18,888 nt of DNA from Flavobacteriia bacterium (GCA_949516455.1 CATILC010000081.1:1-18888), one strand, 5' to 3'; shown: positions 1 through 8,012, counted from the stretch's first letter. Translations and numbers: made by a program. The notes: generated by a model from the letters alone, not told the origin.

Positions 1-983
1 ACCACAACCCGTCCCGATCGACTGGCTGGCGAAAAACGGAACCGCATCTCCCGATGGTCTTCTTCCTCCACCTCAATGAGTTCCATCTTGTCCAGCTTCT
101 TGATCAGGGATTGGGCGAAGGAAGCTTTCGTCGCCTTATAGCGGAACTTTTCGATCAGTTCTTCTGTGCGCTTGACCTCCTTTTCCTGATTCTTCTTCGC
201 GGCGATCTGCAGTGTCCTCTGTTCGGCCCTTTGGGTGACAAAACGAGAATAGGGCATGGGGAAATCATAGGCCTTGCCGTATGAGAGCTCAACGGTGCGG
301 TTGGTAACCTGATCCAAAAATGTTCTGTCGTGGCTGACCAGTACTATGCCCCCCGAATACTCCTTGAGGAATTGCTCCAACCATATGATCGATTCGATGT
401 CCAGGTGATTGGTTGGTTCATCGAGCAGCAAAAGGTCGTGCTGACGAACCAACAACTTGGCGAGTTCAACGCGCATGCGCCATCCTCCAGAAAATGTTGC
501 CGTGGGCGCTTCAAAATCGGCCGCCTTAAATCCTAGACCTTTCAAGATCTTTTCGATCTCAGCACGAAAAGTATACCCGCCAAGCATGCCATAGCGCTCA
601 GTATGATCGTTCAGGTCCTGAATGAGCTGCATATAGGCCTCCGACTCATAGTCGCTCCGCTCGCTCATTTCTGAATTGATCCGAGCCAGTTGTTGCTCCA
701 GTTCCACGAGTTCAGGCATGGCCTGTTCCATTTCCCCCATCAAGGAGTAACGATCCAACAGATCCAGTTCCTGAGGCAGATATCCAATGCTGCATCCAGA
801 CTGAACAGCTACTTCGCCCTTGTCGATCTCCTGTTCACGGGCCAAGACCTTCAGAAGGGTGGATTTTCCGGCTCCATTGCGCCCGACCAATCCGATGCGA
901 TCTTCCCTGGTGATCAGGAAACCGATCTCATTGAAAAGGGTCTTGTCCGTAAAATCGAGGGTGACTTTGTTGAGTGAAACCAC
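1..983 (-). CDS. ABC-F family ATP-binding protein (5' two-fifths to half only, cut by window edge)
   Basis: This is a soluble ABC-F ATPase, a family of ribosome-associated translation factors with two nucleotide-binding domains. About 327 N-terminal residues are present; full-length relatives have roughly 550-650. The first domain is complete: Walker A GRNGAGKS near residues 34-41, ABC signature FSGGWRMR near 164-171, Walker B LLLLDEPTNHLD near 184-195, and the switch histidine in SHDR near 217-220. After it comes the charged helical linker typical of the YdiF/YheS/Uup branch (FRYKATKAS near 279-287). I chose the GTG at 983 because it gives the usual family start MVSLNKVTL; no ATG lies in frame nearby. 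No Shine-Dalgarno is visible, and a TAnnTTTG element ends five bases before the start. It is divergent from the DUF983 gene with 50 bases between them. The family call is firm, the subfamily less so. Confidence 0.93.
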   Translation of the reverse strand, partial: MVSLNKVTLDFTDKTLFNEIGFLITREDRIGLVGRNGAGKSTLLKVLAREQEIDKGEVAVQSGCSIGYLPQELDLLDRYSLMGEMEQAMPELVELEQQLARINSEMSERSDYESEAYMQLIQDLNDHTERYGMLGGYTFRAEIEKILKGLGFKAADFEAPTATFSGGWRMRVELAKLLVRQHDLLLLDEPTNHLDIESIIWLEQFLKEYSGGIVLVSHDRTFLDQVTNRTVELSYGKAYDFPMPYSRFVTQRAEQRTLQIAAKKNQEKEVKRTEELIEKFRYKATKASFAQSLIKKLDKMELIEVEEEDHREMRFRFSPASRSGRVV

Positions 984-987
984 GCGG

Positions 988-995
988 CAAATGTA
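988..995 (-). promoter_or_regulatory. Putative -7 element of the ABC-F gene
   Basis: The minus strand reads TACATTTG, an exact match to the Bacteroidota -7 consensus TAnnTTTG. It ends only four bases before the GTG start codon at 983, so the expected transcription start would coincide with the start codon. No TTG was found at the usual 19-base distance upstream, so support comes from one element only. Confidence 0.4.
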
Positions 996-1019
996 TGAAG
1001 GCGCAAGGGCCGACCGCTG

Positions 1020-1027
1020 TACTTTTG
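1020..1027 (+). promoter_or_regulatory. Putative -7 element of the DUF983 gene
   Basis: The plus strand reads TACTTTTG, an exact TAnnTTTG match, six bases before the ATG at 1034. The predicted transcription start falls at or next to that ATG, suggesting a very short or absent leader. No matching -33 TTG is present at 19 bases. It forms a divergent pair with the element of the ABC-F gene. Confidence 0.4.
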
Positions 1028-1033
1028 ACCTCA

Positions 1034-1459
1034 ATGAAAAAAGGAAAACGCCTGTACAGCATTCTTCGGTTAAAGTGCCCGCGCTGCCATGGGCCGGGCC
1101 TCTTCACCAACAAAAGCCCGTTTCCCCTGAGAGAACTGAGCCGAATGCCCGAACACTGCGCGGAATGCGGTCTGAAATTCGAGCGTGAACCTTCCTTCTT
1201 CTATGGGAGCATGTACATCAGCTACGCCTACGGGGTGGCTGTATTCGTCGCGGTATTTGTTTTGGTCGATCTCCTCCTTGGCTATGGGATCTGGACAACG
1301 GTAGGCACCCTCGCAGTGGTGCAATTGCTGGCCAGCCCCTGGATCTTCAGGCTGAGTAGGTCGACATGGATCAATCTATTCGTCTCCTACGATCCTTCCT
1401 ACTCGAAAAAGCGCCTGAGTTCAACCTCTGGAGGCAAGGGTATGGACCGAAAGATGTGA
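1034..1459 (+). CDS. DUF983 family zinc-ribbon membrane protein
   Basis: This is a 141-residue protein of the DUF983 family, whose biochemical role is not established. The N-terminus has two CxxC pairs (CPRC at residues 15-18 and CAEC at 42-45) that look like a zinc ribbon. Two hydrophobic segments follow (about 66-84 and 88-105), so it is probably an inner-membrane protein. I chose the ATG at 1034 because MKKGKRLYSILRLKCPRC resembles the usual family start. GTG 974 and ATG 995 are also in frame but would add residues without family resemblance. The family usually ends close to the SYDP motif (residues 118-121 here). The extra 20 residues are encoded entirely inside the antisense overlap with the neighbouring oxidoreductase gene and may be a recent extension. 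Confidence 0.85.
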   Translation: MKKGKRLYSILRLKCPRCHGPGLFTNKSPFPLRELSRMPEHCAECGLKFEREPSFFYGSMYISYAYGVAVFVAVFVLVDLLLGYGIWTTVGTLAVVQLLASPWIFRLSRSTWINLFVSYDPSYSKKRLSSTSGGKGMDRKM

Positions 1460-2388
1460 TCGAGCATCCACTCACTCAGCAAAGGCGCCAGCAAGGTGGC
1501 TCGACTGCCCATTCCGTTAAAAATATATAGCCCTTTGTGGCCTTCCACCGCGCCCAAAATGGGTTTTCGGTCCCTCACGGCCGGTCGCACCGCTGCTTCA
1601 TGTCTCACTTGTTCCACAGGACCAGGCCACAATTTAGCCAACCGATCCAGCAGCCAGTCTCTTCCTTGATCACTGGGCCGCTCATCAAGTGGATCCCAGG
1701 AATAGGTGGCCCCGACTTTAAACAGTTCATTACCCAAAGGCATGATGAATACACCGCCATGTATGATCTTCTCTGGATGAGGATAGCCCGGTAACCGGAG
1801 TGTCAGCACTTCGCCCTTGACAGGTGCCATGGCATTTTCCGGTATTCCGTAGGGCAAGCTATCCTTTTTCCATCCCGTGCAAAGCACCGTGGTCGTTCCA
1901 TCCAAATGCTCGTCCACACGCCATCTTTGGTTTACGACCCGATGCCGCTGTGCCATGAATTGCTCTACTTCGTTGAGCCAGGGCATCACCAACAGGCGAC
2001 CTGCCATTTTCAGTTCGCCATATACCTCTTTCTTGCCATGAATGGGGCCCAAAAACTCCGTAAATCCTGCATCTGCACTTCGGGCTTCCCAATCATTGAC
2101 CTTGCCTTTTTCCTGCATTCGATGCCAGATCGGTATCGGTGCAGCCCATTCACTCTCCAAAAGGGCATTGGTATTTGCATAGAATTCCTCGGCACAACGG
2201 GCCAATTCAGCAGCGCGCCAAACCAGCTTCAATCGTTTCAGAACGGTGGGATTGTAAATACCTGAAGCCACAAGCGATGCAGAGGGCCTGCCGTATTTCC
2301 ACCAATCGATGGAATGACCGGACATATGCGCCCTTAATGCCAGGATGCTTCCAGAGATTCCACCGCCAATGATCCGTATATGTGCCAT
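1399..2388 (-). CDS. FAD-dependent oxidoreductase, DAO family
   Basis: This 329-residue protein has the dinucleotide-binding GGGISG motif at residues 8-13, directly after the start, and a C-terminal segment around LYIFNGMGSRATLLAP that matches the second FAD-contacting region of the D-amino-acid oxidase/glycine oxidase superfamily. It has no signal peptide and should be cytoplasmic. The substrate cannot be read from the sequence. It lies 44 bases downstream of gldN on the same strand. From memory, a gene of this type often follows gldN in Bacteroidota, so a link to the T9SS operon is possible but unproven. A terminator-like hairpin with its T-run touching the ATG separates the two genes, so expression may depend on read-through. 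Its 3' end overlaps the DUF983 gene by 61 bases in antisense. Confidence 0.85.
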   Translation of the reverse strand: MAHIRIIGGGISGSILALRAHMSGHSIDWWKYGRPSASLVASGIYNPTVLKRLKLVWRAAELARCAEEFYANTNALLESEWAAPIPIWHRMQEKGKVNDWEARSADAGFTEFLGPIHGKKEVYGELKMAGRLLVMPWLNEVEQFMAQRHRVVNQRWRVDEHLDGTTTVLCTGWKKDSLPYGIPENAMAPVKGEVLTLRLPGYPHPEKIIHGGVFIMPLGNELFKVGATYSWDPLDERPSDQGRDWLLDRLAKLWPGPVEQVRHEAAVRPAVRDRKPILGAVEGHKGLYIFNGMGSRATLLAPLLSEWMLDHIFRSIPLPPEVELRRFFE

Positions 2389-2411
2389 AAAAAAGGCCGC
2401 ATAAGCGGCCC
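2389..2411 (-). terminator. Intrinsic terminator-like hairpin between gldN and the oxidoreductase gene
   Basis: On the minus strand GGCCGC, loop TTAT, and GCGGCC form a perfect 6-bp G+C stem (7 bp with a G-U pair), followed at once by six T residues. The last T directly precedes the ATG of the oxidoreductase gene. It lies 21 bases after the gldN stop codon. It could end the porP-gldN transcript or act as a partial attenuator for the oxidoreductase gene. Confidence 0.7.
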
Positions 2412-2432
2412 ATTCTTTTAATTTCTATTTGA

Positions 2433-3290
2433 TCAGTATTCCCAGAGATCGTGTTCGAAGTTTCTCAAATTCTCTCTGATCTGCTGCGCCTCGAGCAACT
2501 GCATCATGGTGTCGTTGATCTTATAATCGGCTATGGCCCGATCGTAGACGTTGTCTTCTTTGTAGACCACACTGTTGAAATACCGCAGATGGAACACCTC
2601 ATCGAAGGTGAGTCGCTGTTTGCGGTTGTTGCGGTTGTAGGTTGTATGCGTGTGCAGCGCTACCCGTGCATCCGGAAACCAGACCCAAAAGAGCTCGTAT
2701 GCATTGCTTGCATTTTTTGGATCCTGCACGCGTGGAGCGATGCCAATGATGCGGTTCTTCATTTCCCCACGCTGCTTGTCAAAATACCAGTCTGACTTGA
2801 TCTTAAAACCCAGAACATCGCTCGAGCGGATGGAAATAGTATCCACTATGTAGGTACTGGGGTCGTTCTTGACAATTCCAAAATCGTCATCGGTCGCGAC
2901 CGTATCGTACTGGTCGATCATTTGTTCCAACGCATCTGGTGTGAGAGGGATCTCAAATTTATCGTCATTGAAGACCTCAACGATGGTCCCTTCATTGAGA
3001 ATGCCATGAACCAATACATCAAAGAGCGACTTCCTGTCTGGAAGCTCTTGAGTTGGATAATACAAGTGATGATTGATCTTTTCCCGAATGTCGATCATCT
3101 CCCAATGTCGCGTCGACCAGACCATATCCGCTTCTCTTAAGAAGGGATATTGGATCACCCGATTGTGGTGATAGAACTTGGGGGGATCCGGAATGATGCC
3201 GTCATCTTCCGGTGTCAATACCTGCGCCATTCCATGTGGAGCAATCCCCAATGAAAGCAGGGCGATAAGTAAGATCAAGCGACTTTTCAT
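2433..3290 (-). CDS. gldN: T9SS ring protein GldN/PorN
   Basis: GldN (PorN in Porphyromonas) is a periplasmic component that joins the lipoprotein GldK in the large ring under the outer membrane and contacts the periplasmic part of the GldM motor shaft. The 285-residue product has a clear Sec signal peptide (hydrophobic run about residues 4-20, likely cut after MAQ near residue 23). The family region EADMVWSTRHWEMIDIREK follows and the protein ends in a charged helical tail. The length is close to that of known GldN proteins. It is the last Gld gene of the cluster, starting four bases after the gldM stop, so translational coupling is likely. Identity is well supported by both sequence and gene order. 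Confidence 0.95.
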   Translation of the reverse strand: MKSRLILLIALLSLGIAPHGMAQVLTPEDDGIIPDPPKFYHHNRVIQYPFLREADMVWSTRHWEMIDIREKINHHLYYPTQELPDRKSLFDVLVHGILNEGTIVEVFNDDKFEIPLTPDALEQMIDQYDTVATDDDFGIVKNDPSTYIVDTISIRSSDVLGFKIKSDWYFDKQRGEMKNRIIGIAPRVQDPKNASNAYELFWVWFPDARVALHTHTTYNRNNRKQRLTFDEVFHLRYFNSVVYKEDNVYDRAIADYKINDTMMQLLEAQQIRENLRNFEHDLWEY

Positions 3291-3294
3291 ATGC

Positions 3295-4818
3295 CTATAC
3301 GTTTACGTCAATGGAAAATCCGGCAACATCTACCCTCAGACCTTTTGGCCCTTTGGCTTTGATGTCCCTAAATACGATGGTCGAGCCATTCTTTACCTTA
3401 TCGATCAGCTGTTTCACATCGCTCGAAAGTTTGTTCCCACGAACTTTCTTCGGTGGGAAGCCCGGAACGACGATCTCAAAGGAAACCACTTCCAACTTGA
3501 GGTCGAATGGAAAGTCATTCAGATCGGCTTGAACGGGGCTGGATTTGATGAAACCCGCCGAACGCAAAGTATTTTTCTGGCCTCTTTGTGAGCCTGTGGC
3601 GTCAGGTACACGCTTGATACGGAACTCCTTTTTGCCCATGGGTTTTGACTTGCCCTCCTCGTCAATGACGGAAACGCTGATGGTGACGGTCTTTTGGGTC
3701 ACACCCGATACATCCGCGATATATTGACCCTTTCCTGCAGAACGTACACCTGGACCGCTCACCTTCACTTTGGAAGGATCCACACCTGGGACACCGATAT
3801 CCAGCGGGTTGTCCACACCGCGGTAGAGAACATTCATCTTGGTCGGGGAAATGACCACACTTGGCGGTGCCACATTATACGCCGCCTCTACAGGATATTC
3901 TTTGATTTCCCCGTTGGTGACCAATTTGATCATGCCAGCCCATTTCTTTTCGCCCACAGCACGCGCAGGAAAACGAACCTTGGCCACACCACCGACGATG
4001 TCCTCATCTGAGAGCTCCTGGCCATCAATGATAAAATCTGGATTCTGTGTTTCGTCGTAAGCAGCCAAGAAAACATCTGCTTCATAATCATCGCCTTGGA
4101 TGACATAATTGGACTTCGGCATGACGATCGCACGAACGCCGGTGAACTTGAGGTCGCTTGCTCCAATGCTCGCCTTGAGGTCTGCAATGATGTCCGCCTC
4201 AGTATTTCTGATCTTGGCCTGATAATCAGTGAGAAAAGCCAAGACAGCGATCAATGGGTAGTGCTCAAACGTGGCATGCTCCCAATCCAGGATGGCATCT
4301 CCCACCTTGACATCATTCGTGTTGAATTCCGCATTGATCTCATCGTGAAGCGCCTTGTCGTCCGTCACCAGATTGATCATATCCGTCCGGTAGCTGTCCA
4401 ACATTTTTCTCAGATCCATGGCCTTTCCCTGAATCAGCATCAAATTGGCCACCATGGATTTGTCGTCCATCTTCTTGGGTTCCACCCCGGCCTCATCGTA
4501 CCCGCCGGTTCCCTCGATCAGCGATTCCTTGATGGTCTCGATCTCTTCGACCAGCTGGTTGGAACGCGCTCGTACCTTCTTTGAAGATTCCCTGGCCGGG
4601 CCTGCTTTGGTAGGATTCTCAGAGTAAGCGGCCTCGATCTGTTTGTACACATCTGAGTTCTTTTCTTCAACGACTTGGGCCGTTCCTTCCAAACTGCTGT
4701 TCAGTTTTGAAAGCGCGTGGAGGATGTCCTTTGAAATATTGAGCGCCAAAAGGGCGGTCAATACCAAGTACATCATGTTGATCATTTTCTGACGGGGACT
4801 CAGCTTACCTCCTGCCAT
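3295..4818 (-). CDS. gldM: T9SS/gliding motor shaft protein GldM/PorM
   Basis: GldM is the inner-membrane protein whose single N-terminal helix sits inside the GldL ring and whose long periplasmic part transmits motor rotation to the outer-membrane ring. The 507-residue product starts MAGGKLSPRQKMINMMYLVL, the hallmark of the family, with a membrane segment at about residues 12-30 followed by NISKDILHAL. The rest is a helical domain and then beta-rich domains, matching the usual four-domain periplasmic architecture and length of about 510-520 residues. It follows gldL with a 44-base gap and precedes gldN with a 4-base gap. There is no sign of truncation. Confidence 0.97.
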   Translation of the reverse strand: MAGGKLSPRQKMINMMYLVLTALLALNISKDILHALSKLNSSLEGTAQVVEEKNSDVYKQIEAAYSENPTKAGPARESSKKVRARSNQLVEEIETIKESLIEGTGGYDEAGVEPKKMDDKSMVANLMLIQGKAMDLRKMLDSYRTDMINLVTDDKALHDEINAEFNTNDVKVGDAILDWEHATFEHYPLIAVLAFLTDYQAKIRNTEADIIADLKASIGASDLKFTGVRAIVMPKSNYVIQGDDYEADVFLAAYDETQNPDFIIDGQELSDEDIVGGVAKVRFPARAVGEKKWAGMIKLVTNGEIKEYPVEAAYNVAPPSVVISPTKMNVLYRGVDNPLDIGVPGVDPSKVKVSGPGVRSAGKGQYIADVSGVTQKTVTISVSVIDEEGKSKPMGKKEFRIKRVPDATGSQRGQKNTLRSAGFIKSSPVQADLNDFPFDLKLEVVSFEIVVPGFPPKKVRGNKLSSDVKQLIDKVKNGSTIVFRDIKAKGPKGLRVDVAGFSIDVNV

Positions 4819-4862
4819 CTCTTTTCTGTCTTAATGGATTGATGATTGGATGAGCTGAATGA

Positions 4863-5522
4863 TCAGGATCTGTTTGAATTCATAGCTGAGAGCATACCGC
4901 CATAAACACCATTCAGGTTGGCCATATTCTCCGCAAGGGCCTGAACTTCCTTGTTGAGTTTTTCAGAGCCTTCCATGGCACCGTTGATATTCTCCATCAA
5001 GCTGTTCTGCGCCTCCATTTGATTGGCCGAGGACTCCAGTTGAACTGCATAGAGCGCGTTGAGGGACTCCATGTTCTTGGAAGCCAGCGTGAGTTGGTTG
5101 CTGTAATCGCTTGTGGCAGCGGCTGCATCCACGGTCTCATTCAAACGACCTGCTGTATCACCCAATTGCCTCAGCCCTGTTCCCAAACTCTCTATGAGTT
5201 CGTTGTCGATCTTCGCTTCCTCCAACATGTTGTCCAATTCCTGGGTGACGGTGAGGTCAGATCTCTTGCCCTCTTCATCATCCATACCTGCCGCCAATTC
5301 GGGGTACACCAATGTCCAATCGAGTTCATCTGCGGGCTTTTCAAACGCAGAGAAAAAGAAAATGACCGCTTCCGTTGTCAATCCGACAACGAGCATAACG
5401 TCCGCTCCCTCGAGGTGAAGGATCTTGAACATGGCCCCAAGGATCACCACTGAGGCTCCAATTCCGTAGAGTTTCGCCATGAAGTTTTTGAAGCGCTTGC
5501 CATTTACATCGATCAAAGCCAT
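4863..5522 (-). CDS. gldL: T9SS/gliding motor stator protein GldL/PorL
   Basis: GldL forms the pentameric inner-membrane ring that uses the proton gradient to rotate GldM and so powers T9SS secretion and gliding. The 219-residue product has two transmembrane helices (about residues 18-35 and 42-60) followed by a long cytoplasmic helical part with heptad-like stretches. Glu51 in the second helix (GLTTEAVIFF) aligns by eye with the essential membrane glutamate described for Flavobacterium GldL, and Lys33 and His36 are also kept. The loop between helices appears about four residues shorter than in the Flavobacterium protein as I remember it. The ATG start has an A/C-rich, G-poor leader instead of a Shine-Dalgarno. 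Confidence 0.96.
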   Translation of the reverse strand: MALIDVNGKRFKNFMAKLYGIGASVVILGAMFKILHLEGADVMLVVGLTTEAVIFFFSAFEKPADELDWTLVYPELAAGMDDEEGKRSDLTVTQELDNMLEEAKIDNELIESLGTGLRQLGDTAGRLNETVDAAAATSDYSNQLTLASKNMESLNALYAVQLESSANQMEAQNSLMENINGAMEGSEKLNKEVQALAENMANLNGVYGGMLSAMNSNRS

Positions 5523-5562
5523 AGTCTTTGTTTTTTGGTGTTTTTGTTTGTTCTCGTTGTGT
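5523..5562 (-). promoter_or_regulatory. A/C-rich translation leader of gldL
   Basis: The 40 bases between gldK and gldL read on the minus strand as an almost G-free A/C-rich tract (for example AACAAACAAAAACACC) running up to the ATG. No Shine-Dalgarno is present. Unstructured A-rich leaders of this kind are typical of Bacteroidota translation initiation. The shorter porP-gldK gap also ends A/C-rich, in AAAACACACAA before ATG. Confidence 0.4.
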
Positions 5563-6990
5563 TCAATAGTCTTTCAGGTCTCTTCCGAGGAAGTCCTGCA
5601 GTGTACGGAAACCGACATAACTCTTTCCCGTGTCCTGGTATTCGAAATCGCGTGTGCTGACCTGCATGAAGGAGGCCACATCTTTCCATGAGCCTCCGCG
5701 GATCACTTTGCGCTTGAGGGTCTCATCGTCCGTCTCGTCCGCATTGTACTGGAAGTCCGGAGATATGTCGCTCACATAGAAATAGCTGGATGCCTCGTAG
5801 GCCGTGCTCGTCCACTCAGCCACATTGCCGCTCATGCAATAGAGATTGAATCCATTAGGGCTGTAGGCCGTCGCTTTGACCGGATAGAAGCCTCCATCGG
5901 ATACTAAATTCCCTCTATTGGGCTTGAAGTTGGCCAGATAACAACCTGCGCTGTTGGTCGCATAAGGTCCGCCCCAGGGGTAAGTGACCAGATTTTGACC
6001 ACCGCGGGCTGCATACTCCCATTCTGCTTCTGTCGGCAAGCGGAAGTCATGCTCGATGAGTTCGCCTTCTGAGATCAGGAAATCGCGGCGGTATTTCGAA
6101 CGCCAGTTACAAAAGGCACGGGCTTGCTTCCAATTCACACCGACCACGGGATAGTCGTCGTAGGCCGGATGCCAGAAATACTTATCGTGCTGAGGCTCGT
6201 TGAAGGAATAGGTGAAGTCATGCACCCAGCACAAGGTGTCTGGATAGATGTTGGTCACTTCCTTTTCAATGAACGATCCCCTGTCAGATATTTCCTGGCT
6301 CTCCTTGATGTAATCACGGTAGTTGAATTCCAGGCCGTCGTCATCGGTATCTCCGTAGTCGTAAGAGACACGGTTTTCCTTGCGTGCAGCCTTCTGACGG
6401 TTCAGCCAGAAATAGACATAATTCAACTGTCGTGCATCGACCATTTTACCTCCCATGAAGCGTTCCTCTGGAAGCAGATAGATGGTCTCTATGATCTCTG
6501 TGTATTCAGCTGAAGGATAGCGTTCCTCATTCCATTCGATCGTTGCATCCCAGTTGATGTGGGTCTTGAGGCTGTCTGGATAATTCAGTGAGATGTATTC
6601 CTGATAGAAAGAAGGATCTTCTATGTTTTCATAGTCGATGAATTCGTACCCTTCGACCAAACCGTCTTCTCCCAGACGAAAGCGCACAATGGAGTCACGC
6701 ACCCATTCGACGAATTGTCTGTACTCGTTGTTCGTGATCTCTGTTTGGTCCATGAAAAATGAACGAACAGAAACGGTCTTGGTCGGTGCTGTAAGTGTGT
6801 ACGGGATATCCTGATCGGCGTTGCCCATGTTGTATGAGCCCTGTGGGATATACACCATGCCGTAAGGTTCAGAGGGAAACCACTCTTGTCTGTCCTGAAC
6901 ACCTACGAGCTCGCCGTGGTCACTACTGCTGCAGCTTGCTGCCAGCGTAAGCACCGCGAGAGATAGCAGTAATTTGTTCATGATTTTCAT
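5563..6990 (-). CDS. gldK: T9SS ring lipoprotein GldK/PorK
   Basis: GldK is an outer-membrane lipoprotein forming the periplasmic T9SS ring with GldN. The 475-residue product has a lipoprotein signal peptide ending LTLAASC, so Cys20 should be lipidated; serine at +2 fits outer-membrane sorting. The body carries the formylglycine-generating-enzyme (FGE-sulfatase) fold, with the landmarks FRLPTEAEWEYAARGG, NVAEWTS, RGGSW and a C-terminal VGFRT. No cysteine follows the RGGSW motif, where true FGE enzymes have their active-site cysteines, so a structural role is expected, as in other GldK proteins. It lies between porP and gldL and is separated from porP by 34 bases. Confidence 0.96.
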   Translation of the reverse strand: MKIMNKLLLSLAVLTLAASCSSSDHGELVGVQDRQEWFPSEPYGMVYIPQGSYNMGNADQDIPYTLTAPTKTVSVRSFFMDQTEITNNEYRQFVEWVRDSIVRFRLGEDGLVEGYEFIDYENIEDPSFYQEYISLNYPDSLKTHINWDATIEWNEERYPSAEYTEIIETIYLLPEERFMGGKMVDARQLNYVYFWLNRQKAARKENRVSYDYGDTDDDGLEFNYRDYIKESQEISDRGSFIEKEVTNIYPDTLCWVHDFTYSFNEPQHDKYFWHPAYDDYPVVGVNWKQARAFCNWRSKYRRDFLISEGELIEHDFRLPTEAEWEYAARGGQNLVTYPWGGPYATNSAGCYLANFKPNRGNLVSDGGFYPVKATAYSPNGFNLYCMSGNVAEWTSTAYEASSYFYVSDISPDFQYNADETDDETLKRKVIRGGSWKDVASFMQVSTRDFEYQDTGKSYVGFRTLQDFLGRDLKDY

Positions 6991-7024
6991 TTGTGTGTTT
7001 TAGTGGGGTCTTTTCGTTTGGCGG

Positions 7025-7972
7025 TCAGAGGAATCGGGGGTTCCTGTAACTACCGGGGATTTTCTCAGGTCGTTCGATCTTGAAGCAGTAGCCAAGCATG
7101 ACTTCGTGACTGCCTCCGCTTTGTGCGCTGATGTCCGACAATGTATGATCATATGAGTAACCCAATTTCAATGCAGGCAAAACGTAGACACCAACTTGGG
7201 CTGATATCGCATCCTGAGTGCGGTAACTAACGCCTCCCCAGATACGCTTATTGTATAATGCATTGACATTGACATCAACGGTGAAAGGAGCGGAAAGATC
7301 AGACTTGGCCAAAACTGCGGGCATGAGTTCCCAATTCGTATTGGGTATCGCCCAATTGTAGCCACCCATCAAATAATAGTGCCTCTTGCCACGGAATGCT
7401 GCGCTCGTGCCAAGCTGATTGCCCAATTGAAACTCCCCTTCGATCAGTCTGGAACTTGACAATCCGGCCCACCACCTTTCATTCTCGTAATAGACGCCGA
7501 AACTCAGATCCGGTGTCAGTGCTGTCGATTGATTGGCTGCAATGGAGACATCTGTTCCACCCGAACTTCCATCGGGGGCCAGCCAATCGCCAGAAGTAAG
7601 TGCCTTGTTCTTGAAGTCCACCATCAGACCCACTCCCAATTTTCCGTTGCCCACTTCCCTTTGGTATCCATAAGCCAAACCCACTGAAATATCCTGGAAG
7701 AAACCGATCTGATCATTGGTGACCACCAATCCGATTCCCCCGTGAAGGAAACGCACCGGAATGTTCACATTGAAATTTTGTGTGGTCGGTGCATTGTCTA
7801 CGCCTACCCACTGGCTACGGTGCAGGACGTCCAGGCAGATACTTTCTCTGTTGCCTGTGAAACCTGGGTTAAATAACATCTTATTCTGCACGAACTGAGT
7901 GAATTGCAGATCCTGCTGCGCATTCGTCACGACAGACAAAAACAAAAATGACAGTACGAAAAGTCTCTTCAT
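7025..7972 (-). CDS. porP: PorP/SprF family T9SS outer-membrane protein
   Basis: PorP/SprF proteins are beta-barrel outer-membrane accessories of the type IX secretion system. Family members are linked to secretion or attachment of type B C-terminal-domain substrates such as SprB. The 315-residue product has a signal peptide (about residues 1-18, cut after TNAQ) and then the family signature QFTQFVQNKMLFNPGFTGNR. A series of amphipathic strands follows with alternating aromatic residues and a C-terminal region typical of barrels. It is the first gene of the T9SS cluster, as in the Porphyromonas porPKLMN arrangement. A Bacteroidota-like -7 element lies about 40 bases upstream of the ATG. Family is certain; whether it is the core PorP or a substrate-specific SprF paralogue cannot be told from here. 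Confidence 0.93.
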   Translation of the reverse strand: MKRLFVLSFLFLSVVTNAQQDLQFTQFVQNKMLFNPGFTGNRESICLDVLHRSQWVGVDNAPTTQNFNVNIPVRFLHGGIGLVVTNDQIGFFQDISVGLAYGYQREVGNGKLGVGLMVDFKNKALTSGDWLAPDGSSGGTDVSIAANQSTALTPDLSFGVYYENERWWAGLSSSRLIEGEFQLGNQLGTSAAFRGKRHYYLMGGYNWAIPNTNWELMPAVLAKSDLSAPFTVDVNVNALYNKRIWGGVSYRTQDAISAQVGVYVLPALKLGYSYDHTLSDISAQSGGSHEVMLGYCFKIERPEKIPGSYRNPRFL

Positions 7973-8012
7973 AGGGCTTTTCTATTCGTTTCCTGCGCTG
8001 AGTTGAAGCGGC

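Noticed and set aside
974..1033. Earlier DUF983 starts (GTG 974, ATG 995).
   Set aside because: The added residues do not resemble the family and overlap the divergent promoter region; ATG 1034 fits family alignments better.
5563..6990. GldK as an active formylglycine-generating enzyme.
   Set aside because: No cysteines follow the RGGSW motif and the C-terminal VGFRT lacks the usual Cys; gene order shows it is the T9SS ring lipoprotein.
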